Of a DNA stretch of 64,000 nucleotides, positions 1 to 12,445 are shown piece after piece; the first letter of the stretch is position 1, and each line of letters starts with the position of its first letter. The stretch is from Planctomycetota bacterium (GTDB lineage Bacteria; Planctomycetota; Phycisphaerae; UBA1845; PWPN01), in NCBI GenBank assembly GCA_029550525.1, contig JAKPHF010000078.1:124001-188000 (forward strand), read 5' to 3'. The notes beneath the pieces were generated by a model. That model was given only the letters and a program-made list of their open reading frames with translations. It was not told the origin of the DNA and made no database searches. Both the position numbers and the translations under genes were made by a program.

Positions 1-2
1 TC

Positions 3-1112
<1,110 letters not shown>

Positions 1113-1138
1113 TCCGCCGATCGTCGCGTTTGTCGAGG

Positions 1139-1158
1139 GGCGGGCGTCTCGCCCGCCT
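1139..1158. terminator. GC-rich hairpin after acnA
   Basis: GGCGGGCG and CGCCCGCC pair around a short loop about 27 bases after the acnA stop. There is no T-tract, so it may be an mRNA 3'-end stabiliser or a repeat element rather than a true intrinsic terminator. A similar hairpin occurs at 51242-51260. Confidence 0.45.
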
Positions 1159-1249
1159 CAAACCGATCGTGCCATTTATAACTAGCCCCCCACGCCACTG
1201 TGGTGCTCCACTTCGCATCACAAAACCCCGCTCCTTGGCAAAATTTGTA

Positions 1250-1278
1250 TTGCCACTGACAAGGCATTCAAATAGAAT
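1250..1278 (+). promoter_or_regulatory. Candidate sigma-70 promoter for the PEP-CTERM gene
   Basis: TTGCCA (1250-1255) and TAGAAT (1273-1278) are separated by 17 bases in a locally AT-richer stretch. Transcription would start near 1285, giving a leader of about 95 bases before the PEP-CTERM start at 1382. Confidence 0.5.
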
Positions 1279-1381
1279 GCAGGCTGTCTCAGACACGTCC
1301 CAGCCAGCTTGCACAGGTCAGAGGGGAAAGCCTGTACAACTCCCGGGACACTGCACTTCCAACTGAGTAGGAGGACGTAAG

Positions 1382-1993
1382 ATGCGCCTTTCCGTCGGTT
1401 TGCTGTCGTTGCTGCTGTTCGTCATCCCGGCACAGGCCCAGTTGCTGAACGCCGACATGGAAGACCAGGACTCCGGAATTTTCGGCTGGGTCAAGAATTG
1501 GTCCGTCACCGGCGGCGGCTGGGCCGATCACGCCACCTTCGCCAGGGCCAACAGCGAGACGCTCGGTGAAAAGTTTGCCTTCTGGAGCGCTAACCTCGAC
1601 CAGATCCTGGGACAGGTCTCCTCTTGGACCTTCGCTCCCAACACGACCTACACCTTCACGAGCTGGGCGATCGGCGGCGGTAACGATATCGGGATCGTGC
1701 CCTACCAGATCGGCTATCTGGAGGGCGGCACGAACATCGCCACCAACTTTGTCGAACTGGCCACCCAGACGTATGACGTGACCGGCCAGGGCGGTTGGGC
1801 CCTGCTGCCCGGCGTCAGCTATACGACCGGCTCGGACGGCCCGGAGATCGGCCAGCCCATCGTCGTGCGGTTCGGCGGCGTCAACCAAGGCGGCGACAGC
1901 GACATCTGGGTGGATAACGCCAGCCTCACCCCCGAGCCGGCCAGTCTCGTGCTCGTGCTCCTCGGCGGACTCGCCGTCCTGCGCCGACGCTGA
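1382..1993 (+). CDS. PEP-CTERM sorting-domain protein
   Basis: A 203-residue secreted protein. Residues 1-20 form a Sec signal peptide (hydrophobic run, AQAQ cleavage region). The C-terminus is a textbook PEP-CTERM signal: PEPASLVL, a hydrophobic helix (LVLLGGLAVL) and terminal RRR, recognised by an exosortase that anchors or releases exported proteins, usually in exopolysaccharide-producing Gram-negative bacteria. The middle (NADMEDQDSGIFGWVKNW, then beta-rich sequence with DIWVDNASL near the end) resembles carbohydrate-binding or PEP-CTERM-associated jelly-roll domains. The ATG is preceded by a strong ribosome site (AGGAGG, about 1369-1374). A hairpin terminator follows. No exosortase is encoded in this window. 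The exact cargo role is unknown. Confidence 0.88.
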   Translation: MRLSVGLLSLLLFVIPAQAQLLNADMEDQDSGIFGWVKNWSVTGGGWADHATFARANSETLGEKFAFWSANLDQILGQVSSWTFAPNTTYTFTSWAIGGGNDIGIVPYQIGYLEGGTNIATNFVELATQTYDVTGQGGWALLPGVSYTTGSDGPEIGQPIVVRFGGVNQGGDSDIWVDNASLTPEPASLVLVLLGGLAVLRRR

Positions 1994-2051
1994 TCATCGC
2001 CGCAGCCGAACACCCTCCGCCGGGGCTCAATGCCCTGCACGAATCGATTCG

Positions 2052-2098
2052 AATGGACGGAACGGTCCTGCCTGACTGGGGCCATTCCGTCCATTTTC
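2052..2098 (+). terminator. Intrinsic terminator after the PEP-CTERM gene
   Basis: AATGGACGGAA (2052-2062) pairs with TTCCGTCCATT (2085-2095), an 11-bp perfect stem with a long loop, followed by TTC. It lies about 60 bases after the stop codon. Confidence 0.6.
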
Positions 2099-2253
2099 GT
2101 TCATCAGTCACGCCATACCTGCCACTACCCAAGGCGGTCAAGATGCCCGCCCCCCGACCATCCGCTCGCATTCGCGATTGAGTTCGCTATCATGTTGTCC
2201 ATTCTGGCCGGGTGGGTTCAGCCCGGTTCCCATCACCACAAGGAGGTCACATC

Positions 2254-3834
2254 ATGTCGGCACATTGCGATTCTCACGGATGCTCCTGTTGTTCGTCCGG
2301 CTTGGCCGCGGCCTTCCAGGCCATGCAACGCGCGGGCCTGTCGCGGCGCAATCTGCTGCTCAGTGCCGGCACCGCGGCCGTCAGCAGTTGGGCGGTAACC
2401 TCCGCGCGGGCCCAGTCAGCAGCAGCGACGGCCGTCACCGACACCAAGCCCAAGTACGCGCCGGCGGACAAGCTGGTCATCCAGCCCATCCTCACCTACG
2501 CCTTGCCTCAACGGCGTGAGCAAACCAGTTGGCGGCCCTGGGGCGGCATCCAGACCGAAGCCCACCTCGCCGAAGAGGTCAAGCGAATCGAGACCGAGCT
2601 GAACATTGTGGTCAAGGCGGGCAAGCTGCCGCTGGAGATCAAGCCGGTGGCGAAGGTCTGCACCGCGGCGGAAGCGGCCGAGGCGAGCAAGCTGGCCGCC
2701 GACGTCCGCGTGATCTACGCCGCGGGCGGCGGACGCGACGTTCTCGACAGTGTCGTGGTCAAGGATCGGCCCAACATCATCTTCCTGCGCCATCGCACGG
2801 GACCGGTCTCGCTGTGGTACGAGATTCTGCATCCCCACTTCCTGCGACGGGCCACCGATCAATACGCCGATACCGGCATCGACGTCAACGACGTGGTGGT
2901 CGATGAGTACAGCGATGTGGTGTGGCGGCTGCGCGGCCTGCTGGCTCTGCGCAAAACACTCGGCACGCGCATCGTCGCTTTGGGCGGGGCCTTGGGCTGG
3001 GGCGCCGGCCGCACGCTGGCGCCGCCGATCGCCCGCGACAAGTGGCACCTGGACATCCGCGAAGTGAGCTACGAGGACTTCGCCAAGAAGCTCCAGGCCT
3101 TGCAGCAGAATGAGGCCGTCGTCGCCGAGGCCCGAAAACAGGCCGACGCCTATCTGAAAGAGCCCGGCGTCGAGTTGCACTGCGACCGGGCGGCCGTCGA
3201 AAACGCCATGGTGCTCACGCGGGCCTTCAAGGACCTCATGGCCGAACACGACGCCAAGGCGTTCACCATCGGCCACTGCATGGGTGCGGTCATGCCCATC
3301 TCCAAAACCACTGCTTGCGTGCCGCTGTCGATTCTCAACGACGAAGGCTTTCTGGCTTTCTGCGAGTCGGACTTCGTCGTCATCCCGTCGGGTATCCTGA
3401 TGCATCACATCATGGGTACACCCGTTTTCCTGAACGATCCGACCTGGCCGCATCACGGCATCGTCACGCTGGCCCACTGCACCGCCCCTCGCAAGATGGA
3501 CGGCAAGAACTGCGAGCGCACCAAGCTCTACACTCACTTCGAGTCGGATTACGGCGCTGCTCCCAAAGTCGAGATGACCGAAGGCACCGTGGTGACGCAT
3601 GTCATCCCCGACTTCGAGTGTCGCAAGTGGGTGGGCGCGACGGGCAAGATCGTGGGCAATCCGTTCCACGACATCTGCCGAGCCCAGATCGACTGCACCA
3701 TCGACGGCGACTGGCAGAAGCTGCTCCAGGAGATGCGTGGCTTCCACTGGATGATGGTATACGGCGACTGCCGTAAGGAAGTCGGCTACGCCATCAAGCA
3801 CCTGGGCATCGAATGGGAAGACGTGTCCGCATAA
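2254..3834 (+). CDS. Tat-exported sugar-isomerase-like protein (L-fucose/arabinose isomerase fold)
   Basis: The protein has 526 residues. The start at 2254 is chosen because AGGAGG lies at 2241-2246. The N-terminus has a short cysteine/histidine-rich stretch (HCDSHGCSCC) and then a twin-arginine signal, SRRNLLLSAG, with an AQSAAA cleavage region, so a folded protein is probably exported. The remainder (VIYAAGGGRDVL, ALGGALGWGAG, then a C-terminal half with FTIGHCMGAVMPI, PLSILNDEGF, CESDFVVIPSG and TLAHCTAPRKMDG) has the order of blocks seen in the L-fucose isomerase C-terminal-like superfamily. Planctomycete paralogues are usually only called sugar isomerase. Substrate and even catalysis are unproven. 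A terminator follows, and the gene appears to stand alone. Confidence 0.7.
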   Translation: MSAHCDSHGCSCCSSGLAAAFQAMQRAGLSRRNLLLSAGTAAVSSWAVTSARAQSAAATAVTDTKPKYAPADKLVIQPILTYALPQRREQTSWRPWGGIQTEAHLAEEVKRIETELNIVVKAGKLPLEIKPVAKVCTAAEAAEASKLAADVRVIYAAGGGRDVLDSVVVKDRPNIIFLRHRTGPVSLWYEILHPHFLRRATDQYADTGIDVNDVVVDEYSDVVWRLRGLLALRKTLGTRIVALGGALGWGAGRTLAPPIARDKWHLDIREVSYEDFAKKLQALQQNEAVVAEARKQADAYLKEPGVELHCDRAAVENAMVLTRAFKDLMAEHDAKAFTIGHCMGAVMPISKTTACVPLSILNDEGFLAFCESDFVVIPSGILMHHIMGTPVFLNDPTWPHHGIVTLAHCTAPRKMDGKNCERTKLYTHFESDYGAAPKVEMTEGTVVTHVIPDFECRKWVGATGKIVGNPFHDICRAQIDCTIDGDWQKLLQEMRGFHWMMVYGDCRKEVGYAIKHLGIEWEDVSA

Positions 3835-3865
3835 GCAACCGGACCCGTACATCTGATAAAGCTGG

Positions 3866-3903
3866 ACGGGAGCGGCGGGGCTTGACCCCGCCGTCTCTTT
3901 TCA
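3866..3903 (+). terminator. Intrinsic terminator after the sugar-isomerase-like gene
   Basis: GGCGGGG (3874-3880) and CCCCGCC (3886-3892) form a stem around CTTGA, followed by GTCTCTTTTC. It starts about 40 bases after the stop codon. Confidence 0.65.
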
Positions 3904-4012
3904 ATCGCAACACACATCCCCATGTCCTCGCGAAACAGACTATCTTATCGCGAAAAACGCCGCCGGCCCCCGCACACAAGCGGGTTGCCCGCGCGTCGTC
4001 CAAACCGCTAAC

Positions 4013-5500
4013 ATGCACCGCATGCAAACGCGAAACAGACTCCAAATCGTGTGCGGATTAGCGATTGTCGCAGCGTTCCTCGCCGACCGGGCCCTGGCCG
4101 ATCAAGCCGGCCGGCCCATCGACATCGGCTCGCGCCGCGAATTGTTCGTGGATCATCTGCTGATCGATCGTATGGACGGCGTCACGCTGCAATTGCACGA
4201 GCCTCAGCCGGCAGGCGTGGCTCTGACGTTCGACCGGCCTTACGAGGGCGTCTTCGCCGCCTACGTCACCGTCCTTTACGACGGCCAGAAGTACCGGATG
4301 TACTATCGCGGCCTGCCCGCCACCCGCGACGGCCAGGCCGACCACTCCATCGCCAGCGAAGTCACCTGTTACGCCGAGAGCACCGACGGCATCACCTGGA
4401 CCAAGCCGTCACTCGGCCTGCACGAGGTCGGCTCGAACAAGGACAACAATGTCATCCTCGTGCGCAACCCTGCCTGTCACAACTTCGCGCCCTTCCTCGA
4501 CAACCGACCCGGCGTCGATCCTCCCCAGCGTTTCAAGGCCGTCGGCGGCAACCGCACGGTCGGACTGCTCGCGTTCGTGTCGGCGGACGGCACGCGATGG
4601 TCTCCGCTGCGCGACGAGCCCATCATCACCGGCGGCGCGTTCGATTCTCAGAACGTCGTGTTCTGGTCGGAACACGAACAAGCCTATGTCTGCTATTTCC
4701 GCACCGCGAAGAAGATCGGCAACGACAGCTATCGCTGGATCAGCCGCTCGACGTCCAAGGACTTCCTGAACTGGACGCCGCCCGTGGAAATGGACATGGG
4801 CGATGTGCCGCCCACGCACTTCTACACCAACCAGACGCACCCGTACTACCGCGCCCCGCACGTGTACGTCTCCATCTTCGCCCGCTTCATACCGGGCCGG
4901 CAGGTGCTCACGCGTGAGGACGTCCGGCGGCTCGGTGTCGTGGGCGATTACTTCCACGACGTGTCCGACGCCTGCTTCATGACCACACGCGGTGGCAACC
5001 GCTATGACCGAACGTTCCTGGAAGCCTTCGTCCGCCCGGGCCGCGGCGAAGCCAATTGGACGTCGCGGACGAACTATCCCGCCCTGGGCGTCGTGCCCAC
5101 CGCCGATAGCATGATATCCATGTACATTCAGCGCAATTACGCCACGCCGACACACCACCTTCAGCGGTTGATCCTCCGGCCCGACGGCTTCGCCTCCGTA
5201 CGAGCGGGCTTCGCGGACGGCGAGATGATCACCAAGCCGCTGACGTTCCAAGGCAGGGAGCTCGCGCTGAACGTCTCGACGTCGGCCGCCGGCCAGGTGC
5301 GGGTCGAGATCCAGGACGCCAACGGCGCACCGTTGCCGGGTTACGCCCTGGCTGACAGTAAGCCGGTCATCGGCGATGAACTCGAACGCGTCGTCACGTG
5401 GAAGAACGGCTCGGACGTCGCCGCCCTGGCGGGCAAACCCGTTCGCCTGCGCTTCGTGATGAACGAGGCGGACCTCTACGCCATCCAGTTCCGTCAGTAG
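4013..5500 (+). CDS. Secreted beta-propeller protein, glycosidase-like (GH32/GH43-type fold)
   Basis: The protein has 495 residues, or 492 if the ATG at 4022 is used; neither start has an obvious ribosome site. A Sec signal spans about residues 10-29 (AIVAAFLADRALADQ). The mature part starts with DIGSRRELFVDHLLIDRM, a block typical of a large planctomycete and verrucomicrobial family often annotated as glycosyl hydrolase family 32-like. Repeated Y-x-D-G-x-W and S-T-D-G-I-T-W elements (YYRGLPATRDG, AESTDGITWTKPSLG, SRSTSKDFLNWTPP) fit blades of a five-bladed propeller. The last ~90 residues form a beta-rich domain (VRVEIQDANGAPLPGY, VRLRFVMNEADLYAIQF) similar to carbohydrate-binding modules. 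Its 3' end overlaps the convergent acetolactate decarboxylase gene by 7 bases. The substrate is unknown. Confidence 0.75.
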   Translation: MHRMQTRNRLQIVCGLAIVAAFLADRALADQAGRPIDIGSRRELFVDHLLIDRMDGVTLQLHEPQPAGVALTFDRPYEGVFAAYVTVLYDGQKYRMYYRGLPATRDGQADHSIASEVTCYAESTDGITWTKPSLGLHEVGSNKDNNVILVRNPACHNFAPFLDNRPGVDPPQRFKAVGGNRTVGLLAFVSADGTRWSPLRDEPIITGGAFDSQNVVFWSEHEQAYVCYFRTAKKIGNDSYRWISRSTSKDFLNWTPPVEMDMGDVPPTHFYTNQTHPYYRAPHVYVSIFARFIPGRQVLTREDVRRLGVVGDYFHDVSDACFMTTRGGNRYDRTFLEAFVRPGRGEANWTSRTNYPALGVVPTADSMISMYIQRNYATPTHHLQRLILRPDGFASVRAGFADGEMITKPLTFQGRELALNVSTSAAGQVRVEIQDANGAPLPGYALADSKPVIGDELERVVTWKNGSDVAALAGKPVRLRFVMNEADLYAIQFRQ

Positions 5501-6288
5501 TTCGGGCGATCGCGGCCCAGCTCCACGTCCTGCAACTCGCGACTGCGATCGCGGGTCAGATCCGTTTCGGCAAAGCCGGTGTCGGACTCGGGTAGGCGGA
5601 GAAAAAAGCGGTAAAGCGGATCGACTTCGCAGCGTGCTGCCGCCACCTCCAAGCTCAGGATGTGGCCGCCCCGGCTCCGGTCGTCGGTAATGAAATGCAA
5701 ATGGTACCCCGGGACATTGATGCCTTTGACGTAAGCGGGCGATCGAAACCCCACGATCGTGCCGGACACGTCGCGCATCTCAAATTCGGGCTGGTGCTGT
5801 GTCACCTGGTGGAGCGGCGGGTACGGCCTGGACTGCCGGGGCACGCTTCGCGTCCGCATGGAGTGGAACCGGCCCGTGATCCGGATCGCGATGAAGATGT
5901 TTTGGTTGGGCATCACGTCGTCGATGAGCTTCTGCACGACCGCAAAATCGGACCCGGCCGAAATGTCGAAGCTCGACTGCGGCTCGAAGCGACAAACCGT
6001 CGCGAAGGGCGTTCGCATTGAGGGCTCGGGCCGGTACACCTTCCCATCCGCCCGCACCTGGTAGACCACGCCGTCGAGCAGAACCATCTCGCCGTCGAGC
6101 CCGTCGAACGTCCCGATCCCCAAGTCGCCGTGATCGCGCAACCGCCCGCACTCCAGGTCCCCGTCGTACACGCCGGCCAGCAGCGCATCGATCGTGGAGG
6201 TCTGGAACACGACGTCGCGCCAGCCCGGGGCGGCGCAACCGGCCGCCAGCAGACCCACCACCACACCCAGTGAACGCCATCTTCGCAT
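5494..6288 (-). CDS. budA: Alpha-acetolactate decarboxylase, predicted lipoprotein
   Basis: The family converts 2-acetolactate to acetoin, normally in the cytoplasm in butanediol fermentation. This copy has 264 residues with a start at 6288; the longer frame upstream only translates an intergenic tandem repeat. Family blocks are clear: FQTSTIDALLAGVYDG (residues 28-43), GEMVLLDG, FAVVQKLID, IRITGRFHSMRTRSV and the zinc triad HLH plus H (His196, His198, His209), with the same 11-residue spacing as in the crystallised Brevibacillus enzyme. Residues 1-18 look like a lipoprotein signal (positively charged start, GVVVGLLAAGC lipobox). Membrane anchoring outside the cytoplasm is unusual for this enzyme. 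No acetolactate synthase gene is nearby. Confidence 0.88.
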   Translation of the reverse strand: MRRWRSLGVVVGLLAAGCAAPGWRDVVFQTSTIDALLAGVYDGDLECGRLRDHGDLGIGTFDGLDGEMVLLDGVVYQVRADGKVYRPEPSMRTPFATVCRFEPQSSFDISAGSDFAVVQKLIDDVMPNQNIFIAIRITGRFHSMRTRSVPRQSRPYPPLHQVTQHQPEFEMRDVSGTIVGFRSPAYVKGINVPGYHLHFITDDRSRGGHILSLEVAAARCEVDPLYRFFLRLPESDTGFAETDLTRDRSRELQDVELGRDRPNY

Positions 6289-6357
6289 TCGAGCCCCCTT
6301 CCCGAGAGAGTCGCCGGAACCGCATTGTAGCGAAGAGAGCTGTGAGCCAGACCTCTG

Positions 6358-6399
6358 GCTGACAGCTGATAGCTGATAACTGATAACTGACCGCTGACA
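6358..6399. repeat. Degenerate tandem repeat (GCTGATA / ACTGATA units)
   Basis: Four to five imperfect copies of a unit close to AGCTGATAACTGATA stand in the budA-carB spacer. The block contains TGA, TAA and TAG triplets in several frames. It belongs in style with the other tandem repeats listed in this window. Confidence 0.75.
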
Positions 6400-6468
6400 G
6401 GTCCTTCCGCCACGCGACACAACAGAAGCAGCACTAATGCAAATCATAAGCTCTCGTGTTGGCTGGAT

Positions 6469-6497
6469 TTGACCCACGAACCATCTGGCGATAAACA
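6469..6497 (+). promoter_or_regulatory. Candidate sigma-70 promoter for carB
   Basis: TTGACC (6469-6474) and TAAACA (6492-6497) are 17 bases apart. Transcription would start near 6504, about 110 bases before the carB start. Confidence 0.5.
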
Positions 6498-6614
6498 GTC
6501 TGTCGCTCAATCAGATATTCGAGCAGCTAATTCGTGCCAAAAGGGGTACGCAGCGAGTCCCCCGTCGGCCGTGCGTACATCCGACCGGGGAGCTAGCGCG
6601 CCGGAGATCCAGAC

Positions 6615-9830
<3,216 letters not shown>

Positions 9831-9855
9831 GAGGGGTTGGCCCGGCCCAGCAGGC

Positions 9856-10839
9856 TCACAGTTGCAGCCACCGCCAGGTTCGAGACCAGATCACCCAGGT
9901 GGTGGACTGATCGCGCACCAGCAGAACCGGATCCCCCTGCTGCCAGAATGTCGGCAGTCGAGAAGGCAGGAGAGGCTTGGACTCGCCGTTGGTGAACATC
10001 AACCGGCGCGTGGCGGAATCGTAGCCGGCGATGGTCGTGGAGGTGGCCAGGCCCAGCGAGCGGACGGGCACGGGAATGTACCGGCCCACCTGCAGCAGCT
10101 CGTAATGATCCCCCGCGACCTGGATATCGATAGCGCTGCCTCGAGCCCACCCGCCGAGCTCGGCCTTATCGGCGGCGGTGGCATCGTCGGTCAATCGCCA
10201 GGCACTCCAGTCGTCCAGCACGACCAGCCCCACGCTGGTGATACCGAGCAGCTTGGGAGAGACCTGCCACAATCGATTCTCCAGCGCTCGCCCATCGGTG
10301 TCGTCCAGGATGATGGTGCGGAATAGTGCAACCCCGAACTCATAATCCTGCTCTCCCAACGGGGCGCCGGCAGTCACCTCGACACACAGCAGATCGCCGT
10401 TCGCCAGAAGGGCGTAGGCGGCGAGGCTCTCGGCCGCTCGCTGGGCAGAGATCGATTTCACCGCGCTCAGGATGAAGTCTCCACTATCGGTAATGTGTCC
10501 GCCCTGGATGCGAAGGCAGGCCGACGAGAAGGTGTAGGGGCCGCCCGGCGGCGGCGTCTCTGTCCGGATGACGATCAGCCGCTCGGCACTGCCGTAATAC
10601 TCTTCGAATCCGGCCTGGGGATCAGATTCGATGTCGCTGCGCACGGTGAACTCCGGCGGCACGATCAGCGAAAAGCCTGGACCGGTAACGGTCTTAGCCT
10701 GCGCCGGCGGCGGCTGGACGTCGGGGTCTGTCGTCGGCGTGTCCGTGATCTCGTCGGGGACCGATTCAGAGAGTCCGCACATCTGACCGAACAGCAGCGG
10801 AAGCGACAGAGTGATCAGGGCTAGCCGCAAGGCTTTCAT
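9856..10839 (-). CDS. Hypothetical secreted protein, possible lipoprotein
   Basis: A 327-residue protein of no family that I recognise. The N-terminus (MKALRLALITLSLPLLFGQMCGL) is a signal peptide with a possible lipobox at FGQMC. A Pro/Thr/Asp-rich linker follows (about residues 30-48). The sequence GPGFSLIVPPEFTVRSD resembles the start of planctomycete stress-type beta/alpha domains found in serine-protease-like or DUF-type secreted proteins, and YEFGVALFRTIILDD keeps that impression. It has a good ribosome site (AAGGAG, 7 bases before the ATG). It converges on carB with a 25-base gap and is probably monocistronic. Function unknown. Confidence 0.7.
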   Translation of the reverse strand: MKALRLALITLSLPLLFGQMCGLSESVPDEITDTPTTDPDVQPPPAQAKTVTGPGFSLIVPPEFTVRSDIESDPQAGFEEYYGSAERLIVIRTETPPPGGPYTFSSACLRIQGGHITDSGDFILSAVKSISAQRAAESLAAYALLANGDLLCVEVTAGAPLGEQDYEFGVALFRTIILDDTDGRALENRLWQVSPKLLGITSVGLVVLDDWSAWRLTDDATAADKAELGGWARGSAIDIQVAGDHYELLQVGRYIPVPVRSLGLATSTTIAGYDSATRRLMFTNGESKPLLPSRLPTFWQQGDPVLLVRDQSTTWVIWSRTWRWLQL

Positions 10840-11277
10840 GGAACGACTCCTTCATGATCAGCGACATGCGAACCCCGTTTGCCGGGCGGCCCGTCTGTGC
10901 GCATGGCTTCCCTGCTACGCCCACTCAGGGACGCATTATCGTCACCGAGCTATGGATCAAAGAATTGCCGTTAGAACAACGACCTTCCGCACAGGCTAAA
11001 CTGTGACGCCATTTATTAGACTGTCAAAACAACGAAAAGTTTCGCGGAATCGAGGAAAATTCGGCGCAGAATATCCCGGCTACCCTTCTCGTTTCTTAAG
11101 GCAGGCATTAGTCACGACTTGCAGTTTTGGTCTGAACCCGAAGCCGACGAGCGCCTCGCCATTCCAGCCCGCTTCCCTCCGGTCTGCCTCTTGAACCGCC
11201 ACGAAAAAGGGCGCTGCGCCCGAATGGCGCAGCGCCCTGAATCTCGCATCGGCTGAAAGCCTATAGCTTCGCACTCC
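10840..11277. other. Intergenic region upstream of the lipoprotein gene and downstream of the xylose-isomerase homologue
   Basis: These 438 bases contain the xylA-side terminator at 11204-11237. The stretch 10970-11100 is locally AT-richer and may carry the promoter for the leftward lipoprotein gene. No gene-like reading frame is convincing. Confidence 0.6.
11204..11237 (-). terminator. Intrinsic terminator of the xylose-isomerase gene
   Basis: GGGCGCTGCGCC (11209-11220) and GGCGCAGCGCCC (11226-11237) form a perfect 12-bp stem with a 5-base loop. On the minus strand it is followed by TTTTT. It lies 40 bases beyond the stop codon. Confidence 0.9.
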
Positions 11278-12342
11278 TCACACGCCCAGCAGGTGCTCGA
11301 CGACCAGGCGCTCGAGGGCCTCGTAGTCGCGATTCTTGATGCACTCGGCCTCGGCCTTGCGGTTGAACGTCCGCACCTTGTGGACCATGAGCTCGAAGAA
11401 CCGCTTACTGTTGGACAGGTGAGCCGTGGCGTTGTTGGCCTTCTGCGTTCGCATGACCTTGACGTCGAGGCCGACGAACTCGCCGTTCAGACCGAACCCG
11501 CCCTCCTCCAGGACGCGGACCTGGTTGAAGGCTTCGCGGAGGTTGGCCGCACCGAAACTCTTGTCCTCGTCAAACTTCAGGCCGTTCTGATCGTTGAGAT
11601 GCACGCTCCAGAGCTTCTTGTGGAACAAAGCGAAGGCCATCTCGTCCGACGGGTCGAGCCCGGCCAGCTTGGCGTGGGCGGTCTCGATCAGTCCGCCGAC
11701 GCGGTTCGGGTCGACCGACAGATACGCCAGCGAAATCGCATGGCCGATGGTCGGCACGTAGGCGTGATCCATGGGCTCGTTGGGCTTGGGCTCGATCATG
11801 ACCCGGATCTCCGGGTTGTGTTCGAGCATCGCGTTGATGGCGTCCAGGATGTAGCCGTTGGCAAGCCGGGCGTTCTTGCTCTCGCGGATGTACGTGCCTT
11901 CACGAGCCAGCCAGAGCACGATGTTCTTGCTGCCCAGCTCGGCGGCGATGTCCACCGCCTGCAGCGAGCGCTGGAACGCATACTTGCGCTCGGCGGGATT
12001 GTTGCTGGTGAAGCCGCCGTCGATGGTTTTGGGGCTTTCCCACAACCGCGGAGCCACGAACTCGGGCACCAGGCCTTCGTTGGCCAGCAGCTTGCCGAGC
12101 CGAGCCGCTTCCTTGCGGACCTGTTGGGGGCTCTTGCTGTCGATGTCGGGGACGGCATCATCATCGTGGAACTGGATACCCTCGAACCCCAGCTCGCGAT
12201 ACTTCTTGAGCTTCTTGGCGAACGCGATGGGCTGGCGAACGGGCGGACCGAACGGGTCGGCGCCTTCGTGGATGTTCCATGGCCCGAACGAGAATCGATA
12301 CTTTCTTCCCTTGCCGCTTGCTTTGACTTTTGCTCTTGCCAT
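11278..12342 (-). CDS. xylA: Xylose isomerase homologue (class I, altered metal site)
   Basis: A 354-residue TIM-barrel protein that aligns without gaps to much of the Streptomyces-type xylose isomerase. Conserved elements include the catalytic His59 and Asp62 in GIQFHDDDAVP, Glu184 and Lys186 in IEPKPNEP, Glu220 and His223 in IETAHAKLAG, and Asp258 and Asp260 in GLKFDEDKSFG, at a constant offset of 3 to 5 from the Streptomyces numbering. The residue equivalent to the metal ligand Asp245 is His248 (VHLNDQ instead of HIDLN). The enzyme may isomerise xylose/glucose or another aldose. It is about 30 residues shorter than actinobacterial enzymes at the C-terminus. It has GAGG 9 bases before the ATG, an intrinsic terminator, and no xylulokinase beside it. 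Confidence 0.82.
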   Translation of the reverse strand: MARAKVKASGKGRKYRFSFGPWNIHEGADPFGPPVRQPIAFAKKLKKYRELGFEGIQFHDDDAVPDIDSKSPQQVRKEAARLGKLLANEGLVPEFVAPRLWESPKTIDGGFTSNNPAERKYAFQRSLQAVDIAAELGSKNIVLWLAREGTYIRESKNARLANGYILDAINAMLEHNPEIRVMIEPKPNEPMDHAYVPTIGHAISLAYLSVDPNRVGGLIETAHAKLAGLDPSDEMAFALFHKKLWSVHLNDQNGLKFDEDKSFGAANLREAFNQVRVLEEGGFGLNGEFVGLDVKVMRTQKANNATAHLSNSKRFFELMVHKVRTFNRKAEAECIKNRDYEALERLVVEHLLGV

Positions 12343-12445
12343 GCTCGTGTCCTCTTAGCTGTAAGACGCGCCACCAAAGAGCCGCGGGCTCCAACCCGCG
12401 CCGGGGCGGGACGAGGGCGGCTGACGAGTTGCAGAACTTAACCGC

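Larger units (their letters stand above)
6289..6614. other. Intergenic region between budA and carB
   Basis: These 326 bases separate two divergent genes. They hold a stop-rich tandem repeat near 6358-6399 and a candidate carB promoter at 6469-6497. No gene is visible. Confidence 0.7.

Noticed and set aside
2416..3852. A 478-codon open frame on the minus strand
   Set aside because: It lies wholly opposite the sugar-isomerase-like gene and shows the same shadow composition.
6289..6510. N-terminal extension of the acetolactate decarboxylase frame
   Set aside because: The extra residues are translation of a tandem repeat and of spacer DNA; the lipoprotein start at 6288 is better supported.
11027..11045. 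ACGAAAAGTTTCGC as a fifth LacI-type operator
   Set aside because: It has a palindromic core but does not fit TTRAAWNGTTTYAA, and it is not next to a carbohydrate gene start.
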